Positions 8,512 to 17,047 of a stretch of DNA of 64,000 nucleotides are shown in pieces. Within the stretch, counting starts at the first letter, position 1, and each line of letters opens with the position of its first letter. The position numbers and the translations under genes are program-made. The stretch is from Pedobacter sp. PLR (lineage in GTDB: Bacteria > Bacteroidota > Bacteroidia > Sphingobacteriales > Sphingobacteriaceae). The notes under the pieces were generated by a model, which was given only the letters and a program-made list of their open reading frames with translations, was not told the DNA's origin and did no database searches. The stretch lies in the NCBI RefSeq assembly GCF_026239675.1, contig NZ_JAPIVQ010000010.1, forward strand, positions 144,846 to 208,845, read 5' to 3'.

Positions 8512-10365
8512 TTAATAACCATTATTTTGAACCATATTGGTAGTTTCGATGAGCACCGTTTTAGGGTAAGGTAACAGCTCGCGTTCATTTGCTTTGAAGT
8601 ACGTTGCGAAACCATTTGCAGTACCAGAGATAGATCCGGAAACCTTATCATCATTCACTGCCATGCGCCATGCTTTAACAGTATATCCACCCGCAGGTGC
8701 TGCCGGAGTTCCAAGACCTGCACTATAAAATACCGTATTTGGCGTACCGCCATAAAAGTCCAGGTTGGCCACTTCCGCTACGCTGCCGCCTTTCAGGTAA
8801 TTGTTCTCTTTTACATAAATATAAAGCGGCACATTGGCATACGCGCCAACACCGTTCATAAAATCCTTCAACTTATTACGTGTTTCATTAAACTTCGTCT
8901 CCATCAGGTTCCAGCGGATCAGGTCATATTTACGAATCCCTTCCCCACCAAATTCCAGTAAGCGTTCTTTTACAATCGCCTCAAAGAATCCAGCTTTATC
9001 TTGTGGAGTTACAGGGATAACCGTTTCGAAACCCAGGTAAGCACGCTTACGCACTCTTTCTAAAGCCAGTTTAGCATCAGCAGAAGGCCCGCCATTAACC
9101 TCATTATCAGCCTCTGCAAACATCAGCAGTACATCTGAAAAGCGCAATATAGGCCAGTTGATGGCGAAATTCTGAGAAGTGGAAGTGTTGTTAAAGGCTG
9201 TCCATGCTTTTCTGAATTTCCCATCGGTCATGGTAGTCGCTACATTCAGGATTTTCTTAGAATTGTCATTGATCTCGTATACACCGATGGTCACATCTCT
9301 CCGGCTATCTTTAGCAGGATCAAACTCATAAAAGTAGGTAGGAATTGCGTTCATACCACCACCACCTTGTCCAAAGGTAGATTTAGCAGAGTATCTTAAG
9401 CCATTATAATAACCCAGTTTACTATCTGTAGAAGCATTACCTCCAAATGCACCAACCTCGAACATTAACTCATGAGCATCATCCAGACGCGCACCATGCA
9501 AAGTCTTAAACACATTTTCATAACTTGGATTTAAATCATGTTCTGCTGCCTCAGCAATCACCTCAGCGCATTCTTTTGCTGCGATCTTATAATAAGTTAA
9601 ATAATCTGCTCTTCTTTCCATTCGACGGGTATCAATACGTAAAGCGTATCCACCTCTGGCTAAAGCAATCCTTGCCCTTAGCCCCTTTATTGCTCCTTTG
9701 GTAAAACGGAAGCTCCCGTAATCGGCGATCTTTGATCTCCATGGCACCAGCGTTTGTGCCAGTTCCAGGTCTTTCAAGAGCTGATCATAAGTTTCATCGC
9801 GGTTGCTATTGAAAAAGTTCAGGGTAGGCGCATCAGAAGCCGGAACAAAAGTTCCCGGAACATCTCCCCAGTTGCGGATCAGTTCCTGGTAAAACTGAGC
9901 TCTTAAGGCCAGTGCTTCCCCATAATACCTGCCCATTTCTTCTTTCTGAGCAGCAGTACCACTGGTATATAATTTTGACAACGGGATATATTTAATACAA
10001 ATGTTGGCACGTTCTACACCTGCAAACAATTGCGCAAAAGGTTTGGTCAATTCTGTATTGTCGGAGCTTGCCCCATACATACTTACCCCTCTACGATCTG
10101 AAGAGCTGTAACTGCCTGATGTTTTAAAATCATCGGCACTCAGGTTCAGGATTGTTGCCAACCGGTTTCCATATCCGTCGTCACCAACCAATCTATTGTA
10201 CACCCCAATCAGGGCAGAGTTGGTATACACCGTACTTTCGAAGACCGTTGAAGGCGAGGAAACAGAAGGAGATTCAAATTCCAACGCTTTTTTACAGGAA
10301 GGAAGTATGCTTAAAGTGCCAATCGTAAAAGCCATAATGGCAGCTGATAATATTTTCGTTTTCAT
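8512..10365 (-). CDS. SusD/RagB family nutrient-binding lipoprotein, pectin locus
   Basis: 617-residue lipoprotein (lipobox LPSC, Cys24). It forms the lid on the SusC channel and captures pectic oligosaccharides at the outer membrane. The TPR-rich SusD fold is recognisable: AERAN-type helix (GVERANICIKYIP), EALALRAQFYQELIRNWGDVP, an RF(S)DVLLMFAEADNEVNG block and a C-terminal ERLLEFGGEGIRKYDLIRW block. It lies 20 bp after susC and is surely cotranscribed. It is longer than typical SusD (about 500-550 residues), with extra loops near residues 500-600. Confidence 0.95.
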   Translation of the reverse strand: MKTKILSAAIMAFTIGTLSILPSCKKALEFESPSVSSPSTVFESTVYTNSALIGVYNRLVGDDGYGNRLATILNLSADDFKTSGSYSSSDRRGVSMYGASSDNTELTKPFAQLFAGVERANICIKYIPLSKLYTSGTAAQKEEMGRYYGEALALRAQFYQELIRNWGDVPGTFVPASDAPTLNFFNSNRDETYDQLLKDLELAQTLVPWRSKIADYGSFRFTKGAIKGLRARIALARGGYALRIDTRRMERRADYLTYYKIAAKECAEVIAEAAEHDLNPSYENVFKTLHGARLDDAHELMFEVGAFGGNASTDSKLGYYNGLRYSAKSTFGQGGGGMNAIPTYFYEFDPAKDSRRDVTIGVYEINDNSKKILNVATTMTDGKFRKAWTAFNNTSTSQNFAINWPILRFSDVLLMFAEADNEVNGGPSADAKLALERVRKRAYLGFETVIPVTPQDKAGFFEAIVKERLLEFGGEGIRKYDLIRWNLMETKFNETRNKLKDFMNGVGAYANVPLYIYVKENNYLKGGSVAEVANLDFYGGTPNTVFYSAGLGTPAAPAGGYTVKAWRMAVNDDKVSGSISGTANGFATYFKANERELLPYPKTVLIETTNMVQNNGY

Positions 10366-10385
10366 TTCTTTCGTAGCTGAATGGA

Positions 10386-13300
10386 TTAAAAGACAAGATT
10401 AATACCTGCAAGGATATATCGGCTACGCGGATAAGCGGCGTAATCAATCCCTGGTGTTAGCGGGTTACTTCTGCGGGTATTGGCTTCCGGATCATATCCT
10501 GAATAACCAGTAATCGTCAATAGATTATTTACCGTACCATACACCCTAAGTCTGGAAATAAATCCTGTGCGTTTCATTAGTTGCTCAGGAAGTGTATAAC
10601 CCAGGGTCACATTCGTGATGCGCAGGAAAGAACCGTTTTCAATCGCAAAAGAAGTTAAGGCATAGTTTCCAGGCGTAGGTGTCCAGAAAGTGGTGTTCTC
10701 ATTTAACGCGGCTAATGCTACCGGATCAGTTACTTTGACTCCATTTGCATCAAAATTCTTCCAGCGTTGCGTCATGATCTCCAACAAATTGTTGTCTTTC
10801 ACATTATACTGAGAAGTAAACTCTAAACGATTCGCATTGTAGACCTTGTTTCCTACGGAAAAGTTAAGGAATACAGTCATGTCAAAATTCTTATACGTAA
10901 ACTGGTTGTTGAATCCACCGGTAAACTTTGGTTGGGCATTGCCCAATACGGTACGGTCGTCTTCAGTAATCACCATACTTTCCGAAGAAGAAAGCTTTTT
11001 CAGTTTCATATCTCCGGGTTGTGGCTCTCTGTTTCCGATTAAAGATTTGCTGTTGGGCACATCGGATTTTAAAGTATAAGTATATACACCGGTATTGGTG
11101 TTTTGTACATAGTCGAAATCATTTACAGTGTATCTGCCATCAGAAATATACCCATAGAATTGCCCGACAGGCTTCCCTACTTCTACCTTCACATCTGCAA
11201 GGCTATTTACCCATCCCGACTGCGTCAGATAAGAATTCACCCCACTTTGCAATTCCAGAATTTTGTTCCTGTTGAAGGAAATGTTGAAACTGGTGTTATA
11301 GCTGAAATCTCTGCTTTTCACCGCAAGGAAGCCCAATTGTAGCTCAATCCCTTTGTTTTGTGTTTTACCTATATTTTGTTGTTGAGAAATATAACCCGAG
11401 ATCGGTGAAATGTTAGCATCCAGCAATAAATCTTTTGTTTTATTCTCATACAGGTCGATGCTTGCGGTTAAACGGTTACTGAAAAGCTCCATATCAACCC
11501 CAATGTTGGTAGAAAGATTGGTTTCCCATTTAATGTTAGGGTTAGCCAGTTTCGTCGAAATCAAGCCGGTGCTTACCGCAGCATCATTAGCTGCATAGCC
11601 ACCTGCGGTAGAATTCGCCAGGAATATCGTTCTGAACAAATCCTGACCGATTCTGCTATTTCCGGCAGCACCATAACTCAACCTGAATTTCAAGCTGTTT
11701 ATCCATTTAATATTCGCTTGCTTAAAAAATTCTTCCTCAGAAGCACGCCATGCAACTTGTCCGGATGGAAAATTACCATAACGATTGCCAGCTGCAAATA
11801 CAGAAATACCATCTCTTCTAAAATTGAAAGTAGCCAGGTATTTCCCTTTGTAAGCATAGGCAGCACGGGCGAATACAGAAAGGTTTCTTGTTCCGCTTAC
11901 CAAAGAAGTTGGCTTATCCTGAACAGCGCCATTCGGCAAATCTGTTTTCTGAATGTTAGAGAAAGCCTCATCCGGAGTAATATTTGCAGGGAACCATTTA
12001 ATCAGCATGTTGTCTGCATTCACATCATCATTGCGCAACTCTTGTCCCGCAAGGAGATCCAGACTATGGTCTGAGCCTAAATCCGGTTTGTAATTTAAGG
12101 TATTGGTATTGATGAAAGTCGTGCTATAAGAGTTCTCCAGCTGAATAGCAGGTCTGTTTGCATTATTTCTTGAGATATTCGTCAGCAAGCCATTGAAGGT
12201 ATCCACATGACGGTCGTTATAATTCAAACCGATGGTGCTTTTCAAGGTCAGGTTTTTTAAAATCTGATAGCTTAGGTAAGCGCTGGTGATCAGATCATTG
12301 CGGTAATCATATTTCAATTCATTATGCGCTAAACTAATCGGATTGGTCAGGTTGGTTGCCTGAAAATCTGCATCAAACAAATCTCCTGAATCTCCACCAC
12401 CCAGATAAGGCTGATAACGTACTGCATTCCTTAAACGGTTGGCACTTTGCGATTGCGTATTGCTGGTCCCTACTCCGTCTACACGCTGGCGACTATACCT
12501 CGCATTCAATCCGAACCTTAACTTATCAGAGATCTTATGGTCAAAACGAAAAGAAGCAAATGTTCTTTTATAAGCAGATTCCAACATAATCCCGTCTTCT
12601 TTGGTATTGTTAAGCGAGAAGTTGAAAGTTGTTTTATCAGTTCCTCCGGAAATATTCAGAATCTGGGTAGCTGACCAGGCCTGGCGACCGAAGACTTTAT
12701 CCTGCCAATCTACTTTTGGAATATGCTTATAAATCTCTAAATCTTCAAAGGTTCCGTAAGCTTTGGTGAAATCGTCCTTTACCTGTAGAGAAGTGTTGTT
12801 ATTGTACAATTCATATTGATAAGTTACAAAATCGAAAGGGTCCATCACTTCTAACTTGTTGACGATCTGACGAGCACCCCCGAATACATCAAATGAAATG
12901 ATTGTTTTACCCGATTTTCCGGCTTTAGTGGTAATGATCATTACCCCATTTGATCCTCTGGAACCATAAATCGCAGTCGAGGCCACGTCTTTTAACAAGT
13001 TGATCGACTCAATCTCACCGGGAGATAAAATGGAAAGCGCATTGTCTACCGGAATCCCGTCTACAATATATAAAGGAGAATTGTCGCCGGTAAGCGAACT
13101 TCCACCACGCACTTTAACCTGGATATCAGCACCTGGATTACCTTCTGGCGTAGTCACCGATAAGCCGGCCATTTTACCCGATAACGCCTGTGCCAATGTT
13201 CCGACCGGAAAATCAGCCACATCCTTACCAGACAATACTGATACAGAACCCGTCAGCATTTCCTTCCTTACCGAGCCATAACCAATATTGATCATCACCT

Positions 13301-13616
13301 CATTCAGTTGGGATACATCTTCCTGTAAAATAAAATTGATTTTAGATTGTTTGCCTACCGGGATTTCCTGGGGCACATAGCCGATATATCTGGCGATTAA
13401 AACAGTTTCTCCCTGATCAGGAACAGAAATCCTAAACTGGCCTTTCTCATCCGTACTCACCACAATGGCGGTACCTTTAATAGAAACGCTCACGCCAGGA
13501 ATAGATTCCTTGCTTGCTTTGTCGGTTACCTTGCCTGTTACCTGGCGAATTTTCTGTGCGTCCGCCCGGAAAACTACAATAGCCAACAATACAAACAGTA
13601 GTAAAATTCTTTTCAT
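10386..13616 (-). CDS. SusC/RagA family TonB-dependent outer membrane transporter, pectin locus
   Basis: 1076 residues. A signal peptide (cleavage after ADA near residue 20) is followed by a carboxypeptidase-regulatory-like domain (residues 23-105), the TonB plug (about 110-230, with YIVDGIPVDNALS and AIYGSRGSNGVMIITTK) and a 22-strand barrel ending in a C-terminal aromatic residue (INLVF). It imports pectin oligosaccharides into the periplasm using the proton motive force through TonB. It is the first gene of the operon; a promoter and operator lie at 13704-13770 upstream. Confidence 0.96.
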   Translation of the reverse strand: MKRILLLFVLLAIVVFRADAQKIRQVTGKVTDKASKESIPGVSVSIKGTAIVVSTDEKGQFRISVPDQGETVLIARYIGYVPQEIPVGKQSKINFILQEDVSQLNEVMINIGYGSVRKEMLTGSVSVLSGKDVADFPVGTLAQALSGKMAGLSVTTPEGNPGADIQVKVRGGSSLTGDNSPLYIVDGIPVDNALSILSPGEIESINLLKDVASTAIYGSRGSNGVMIITTKAGKSGKTIISFDVFGGARQIVNKLEVMDPFDFVTYQYELYNNNTSLQVKDDFTKAYGTFEDLEIYKHIPKVDWQDKVFGRQAWSATQILNISGGTDKTTFNFSLNNTKEDGIMLESAYKRTFASFRFDHKISDKLRFGLNARYSRQRVDGVGTSNTQSQSANRLRNAVRYQPYLGGGDSGDLFDADFQATNLTNPISLAHNELKYDYRNDLITSAYLSYQILKNLTLKSTIGLNYNDRHVDTFNGLLTNISRNNANRPAIQLENSYSTTFINTNTLNYKPDLGSDHSLDLLAGQELRNDDVNADNMLIKWFPANITPDEAFSNIQKTDLPNGAVQDKPTSLVSGTRNLSVFARAAYAYKGKYLATFNFRRDGISVFAAGNRYGNFPSGQVAWRASEEEFFKQANIKWINSLKFRLSYGAAGNSRIGQDLFRTIFLANSTAGGYAANDAAVSTGLISTKLANPNIKWETNLSTNIGVDMELFSNRLTASIDLYENKTKDLLLDANISPISGYISQQQNIGKTQNKGIELQLGFLAVKSRDFSYNTSFNISFNRNKILELQSGVNSYLTQSGWVNSLADVKVEVGKPVGQFYGYISDGRYTVNDFDYVQNTNTGVYTYTLKSDVPNSKSLIGNREPQPGDMKLKKLSSSESMVITEDDRTVLGNAQPKFTGGFNNQFTYKNFDMTVFLNFSVGNKVYNANRLEFTSQYNVKDNNLLEIMTQRWKNFDANGVKVTDPVALAALNENTTFWTPTPGNYALTSFAIENGSFLRITNVTLGYTLPEQLMKRTGFISRLRVYGTVNNLLTITGYSGYDPEANTRRSNPLTPGIDYAAYPRSRYILAGINLVF

Positions 13617-13703
13617 ACTCGGTTTGGTTAATACTCCCCTTTTTTGGGATAAGGGGGTTTTGGTTTAATTTGGTTAGTATGGAAAATGCTCAGTCTTCCA
13701 TTA

Positions 13704-13770
13704 ACAATTCTACATTGTTTTTTTAATAAAGGAATCTCCGGGGCCAGATAAATTTGCGCAATCGTTCCCG
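13704..13770 (-). promoter_or_regulatory. Promoter and LacI-type operator between susC and the LacI-family gene
   Basis: Contains ACAATTCTACAT at 13704-13715 (minus strand TAGAATTG, a near match to TAnnTTTG) and TGCGCAATCGTTCCCG at 13755-13770. Both are exact copies of the elements at 1591-1602 and 1642-1657, with the same 39-bp gap. The operator lies about 60 bp upstream of the presumed susC start point, a position more typical of activation than of blocking. It is also 97 bp upstream of the LacI-family start codon, so autoregulation is possible. Confidence 0.72.
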
Positions 13771-13867
13771 ACAACGTTGCCGACCTGAAAATCAGATACT
13801 TTTAATTAGAAGGAAAATCCTTATATTGCCCTATATAGACCGATTATTAAAACTTTCCATCTTTTTC

Positions 13868-14881
13868 ATGTTCGAACCAACTACTTTAAAAGACATTGCA
13901 AAGGCCTTAGGCCTATCTACCTCCACTGTTTCAAGGGCATTAAGAGATACTCACGAAATCAGTTCTGAAACGAAAAAGATAGTATTGGAATATGCACAAA
14001 GGATCAACTACAGACCCAACCCTATTGCTTTAAGCTTAAAAGAAAGACGGACAAAATCCATAGGGGTTTTGGTGAGTGAGGTGGCCAACCATTATTTCTC
14101 TCAGGCCATTGGAGGAATTGAATCTATTGCCTACGACAGGGGCTATCATGTCATCATTACACAAACCCATGAATCTTACGAAAGAGAGAAGATAAATATT
14201 CAACATTTAGCCTCCAGAGGTGTAGATGGATTATTGGTTTCGCTATCTGCGGAGACTAGTGATACTGCTCATTTGAGTCTTTTACATGACCGCGGTTTAC
14301 CGATGGTGTTTTTCGACCGTGTAGCCAAAGACATTGAAACTCATAAGATCAGTGCAAATAATGAACAAGGCGCCTATGATGCGACCATACAGCTGCTGGA
14401 ATCCGGACGCCGGAAAATCGCACACCTGACCAGTTCTGACCACCTTTCTATCAGTATCGAACGATTGGCTGGTTATACCGCAGCATTGAACAAATATGGG
14501 ATTCCGGTACAGCAGGAGTATATCAAACATTGTCCGCATGGCGGCATGTTTTCCGAAGAAACGGAACAGGCCATCAAAGAACTCATGTCCTTAAAAGATA
14601 AACCTGATGCTATTTTTGTTGCCGGAGACCGCCTGAGCATCGGATGTTTAACGGTGTTGAAGAAATTCAATATTTCCGTACCCGAAGAAATCTCTCTCTC
14701 CGGTTTTAGCAATTCCGATGTGCTGGACTTGTTTAAATCTCCATTAAGCTCCGTAAGGCAGCCTGCTTATGAAATGGGACGCCTGGCTACAGAAATGCTG
14801 ATCAAGCTGATTGAAAGCAAATATCCGGTTACTGAATTTGAAAACCGCGTATTGGATACCGAACTGGTGATCCGTAGTTAG
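13868..14881 (+). CDS. LacI family transcriptional regulator of the pectin locus
   Basis: 337 residues from the ATG at 13868. The N-terminal helix-turn-helix is canonical (TTLKDIAKALGLSTSTVSRALRD), followed by the hinge (YRPNPIALSLK) and a periplasmic-binding-protein-like effector domain (IGVLVSEVANHYFSQAIGGIE to VLDTELVIR). An upstream in-frame start at 13754 would add 38 residues ahead of the HTH and would place the start codon within the operator, so I rejected it. Divergent from susC. The ligand is probably a pectin breakdown product; inference from location. It converges on the next gene with a 4-bp overlap of stop codons. Confidence 0.93.
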   Translation: MFEPTTLKDIAKALGLSTSTVSRALRDTHEISSETKKIVLEYAQRINYRPNPIALSLKERRTKSIGVLVSEVANHYFSQAIGGIESIAYDRGYHVIITQTHESYEREKINIQHLASRGVDGLLVSLSAETSDTAHLSLLHDRGLPMVFFDRVAKDIETHKISANNEQGAYDATIQLLESGRRKIAHLTSSDHLSISIERLAGYTAALNKYGIPVQQEYIKHCPHGGMFSEETEQAIKELMSLKDKPDAIFVAGDRLSIGCLTVLKKFNISVPEEISLSGFSNSDVLDLFKSPLSSVRQPAYEMGRLATEMLIKLIESKYPVTEFENRVLDTELVIRS

Positions 14882-15498
14882 TCTTCGATTTTAGCAATCC
14901 GGTACGCACATCTCCGGTCTCCACTTACAATATGATCCATACGATGGATGCTCACAGCTTCTCCCAGAACGTGTTTAAATACGTTAAGCTCGGCGGTACA
15001 AAAGCCCTGACAGGTTTTTGCTGCCGCACAAATCGGACAATGGTTCTCCACTAACAGGTAACCGGATTCATCTTTACTATACTCCGCCATATACCCTTCT
15101 CTGGTCCTGATTTCCGCGAGTTTCGCAATACGATCTTCTAAATCAGCCAACGGTTCCAATTCCTCGAAATAACGTTGTTTTCCAGCCTGTTCGGTCACAT
15201 CAATCACTTTCTGCAATGCTTCATCTCCCAAAGCATCGCGCATTCCGGCAATCAGCTTTACGGTTAATTCGGCATGAGTATCCGGAAACTTCGCATGGCC
15301 ATCCTCCGTTAAATTAAAGAATTGTTTTGGCCTCCCCACTCCTGTAGATTCATTAAATGAGCTCACCAGGCCCTCCTCTGTATACTTCAATAACTGCAAT
15401 CTTGCCCCTTCATTGGTGATACCCAGCTCCTTCGCTATCGAAGCCGAAGTCAAAGCTCCCCTGGTTTTCAGCAACATTAAAAATCTGTTTGTCTTCAT
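14878..15498 (-). CDS. COG2345-type HTH regulator with a cysteine-rich C-terminus
   Basis: 206 residues. The N-terminal winged helix (LLKTRGALTSASIAKELG, then GRPKQFFNLTEDG as the wing) resembles the family that includes SufR. The C-terminal half has cysteines at 154, 157, 163, 167 and 197 (HCPIC, KTCQGFC, RRCAY), suggesting a metal or iron-sulfur cofactor. The spacing differs from SufR, so the cofactor is an open question. It is divergent from the RND efflux operon at 15881, with a 14-bp palindrome at 15511-15524 between them, so it most likely controls that operon and itself. Confidence 0.8.
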   Translation of the reverse strand: MKTNRFLMLLKTRGALTSASIAKELGITNEGARLQLLKYTEEGLVSSFNESTGVGRPKQFFNLTEDGHAKFPDTHAELTVKLIAGMRDALGDEALQKVIDVTEQAGKQRYFEELEPLADLEDRIAKLAEIRTREGYMAEYSKDESGYLLVENHCPICAAAKTCQGFCTAELNVFKHVLGEAVSIHRMDHIVSGDRRCAYRIAKIED

Positions 15499-15510
15499 AA
15501 TCTAATAAAC

Positions 15511-15524
15511 CAAGTATTTACTTG
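15511..15524. promoter_or_regulatory. Perfect palindrome, candidate operator of the efflux locus
   Basis: CAAGTATTTACTTG is a perfect 6-2-6 inverted repeat located 13 bp upstream of the regulator's start codon. It overlaps the TTG of the presumed plus-strand promoter. Binding here would control both directions. Confidence 0.55.
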
Positions 15525-15550
15525 TTATATTAACAAAAGTACTAACTTTG
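15523..15550 (+). promoter_or_regulatory. Candidate promoter of the RND efflux operon
   Basis: TTG at 15523-15525, 17 bp, then TAACTTTG at 15543-15550, matching the TTG/TAnnTTTG pattern known for Bacteroidota. The start codon of the first efflux gene lies 331 bp downstream, so this promoter implies a long leader. Confidence 0.5.
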
Positions 15551-15880
15551 CCGAACTTATCAAGCCCTAAAACCGATAATAATGGCCTTTGTCCGATCAG
15601 GTAAGCGGCAGATGAGCAATTATTCAATTATTCAACCCACAGGATTATGCCAATTAAGCTACTAAAGAATACCCTGACTGCTCCTTTTGCGACAGCTGAC
15701 TTGCTGCCCGTCTATCTGGTTCCTTACTGGAACGTGCTTTTTAAGCAACACTAAGAAAACATTCCTGTTTAGCGCGATAATTCCCGCGTAACTTATTACT
15801 TCTGATCCCTCCGGATATCAGGAGCAGGAATCCTATGCCCAAATTTTTAAGCACAAAATCATTTAAAACACCGTCATCTA
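15551..15880 (+). other. Long untranslated leader of the efflux operon
   Basis: 330 bp between the presumed promoter and the membrane fusion protein gene. It holds two overlapping short frames (15582-15665, 27 codons; 15647-15745, 32 codons) with no recognisable product. No known riboswitch pattern was found. A leader peptide is possible but unsupported. Confidence 0.3.
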
Positions 15881-17041
15881 ATGAACATTACCCGCACAAA
15901 ACTACTCAGCTATCCCCTGTTATTAACCGCACTTTTCAGCGCCTGTACCGCAGCACAGCAACAAGAACAACAACAAGACCTTCCTGAATTTTCTACGCTC
16001 CTGATTGAACCCTCCGGAACTGCGGTTGCCGTAGAATACCCGGCCATCCTACAGGGTGAAGAAACTGTGGAAATCAGGTCCAAAGTAGATGGGTATATAG
16101 AAAAAGTATATGTGACCGAAGGAAGCCGCGTTACCAAAGGACAACCCTTGTTTATAATTGATGCCAACAGTTTCCAGCAGGACAGGAACAGCAAACAGGC
16201 TGCGGTACTTGCTGCCGAAGCAGATTTGGAAACAGCCAGCATCCAGGCAGAAAGAACTAAAGCCCTCGTAGATAAAAAGATTGTCAATGATTTCGAACAT
16301 ACTGCTGCAAAAAACATTGTCCGCGTTAAAAAAGCGGCCTTACTACAGGCAAAAGCAATTCTTTCCGCCGCGCAATCTAATCTTGCCTTTACCCATATCA
16401 TAAGTCCGATCAACGGCGTAGTAGGTAGTCTTCCTCATAAGATAGGAAGTTTGGTGAGCAGTACTTCCGAAACGCCACTCACGAGCATTGCAAATACCGC
16501 AAAGATTTACGCGTTTTTCTCGCTTAGTCAGCAACAACTCGCCTCCTTCTTAAATAAGTATGATGGCAACCAGGCTACTGATAAATTTAAAAACATGCCG
16601 GAAGTTTCTTTAATCCTGGCGGATGGCAGCGCGTACCCAACCAAAGGGAAAATTGAAACGCTAAGTGGCGTATTGAATGCCAGTACCGGAGCGGCAAATT
16701 TCAAGGCAGTCTTCCCTAACCCCGAAGGAAAGTTATGGAGCGGCTCCAGTGCCGTATTACGCATCCCAACCCAACTGAACAATGCCCTAATGGTTCCTAA
16801 AAGTGCCACTTTCGAGCTGCAAGGCAAGCACTTTGTATTTACCATCGATCCTGAAAACACCGTTCATCACACCGCAATTGAAGTGATGGATGCCGGAACG
16901 GAGAAAGATTTCATTGTGAACAAGGGCTTAAAATCTGGAGATCAGATCGTGACCGAAGGACTCGATAACCTCAAAGACGGAATGAAAATCAAAACGGCAA
17001 AGCCGGTTAAAAAATTATCAACTGCGGCTGCACAATTATAA
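15881..17041 (+). CDS. RND efflux membrane fusion protein (periplasmic adaptor)
   Basis: 386 residues. Lipobox LFSAC places the lipidated cysteine at residue 22. Order of parts: barrel-sandwich lipoyl half (ILQGEETVEIRSKVDGYIEKVYVTEG), coiled-coil hairpin (about residues 105-170), second lipoyl half (THIISPINGVVG), beta-barrel and membrane-proximal domain. It links the inner-membrane pump to the outer-membrane channel. It is 6 bp from the permease gene, the first of a three-gene operon. A glutamine-rich stretch follows the lipidation site. Confidence 0.93.
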   Translation: MNITRTKLLSYPLLLTALFSACTAAQQQEQQQDLPEFSTLLIEPSGTAVAVEYPAILQGEETVEIRSKVDGYIEKVYVTEGSRVTKGQPLFIIDANSFQQDRNSKQAAVLAAEADLETASIQAERTKALVDKKIVNDFEHTAAKNIVRVKKAALLQAKAILSAAQSNLAFTHIISPINGVVGSLPHKIGSLVSSTSETPLTSIANTAKIYAFFSLSQQQLASFLNKYDGNQATDKFKNMPEVSLILADGSAYPTKGKIETLSGVLNASTGAANFKAVFPNPEGKLWSGSSAVLRIPTQLNNALMVPKSATFELQGKHFVFTIDPENTVHHTAIEVMDAGTEKDFIVNKGLKSGDQIVTEGLDNLKDGMKIKTAKPVKKLSTAAAQL

Positions 17042-17047
17042 AAAGAG

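Noticed and set aside
15582..15745. Small genes in the efflux leader
   Set aside because: 27- and 32-codon frames without conserved features; noted in the leader entry only.
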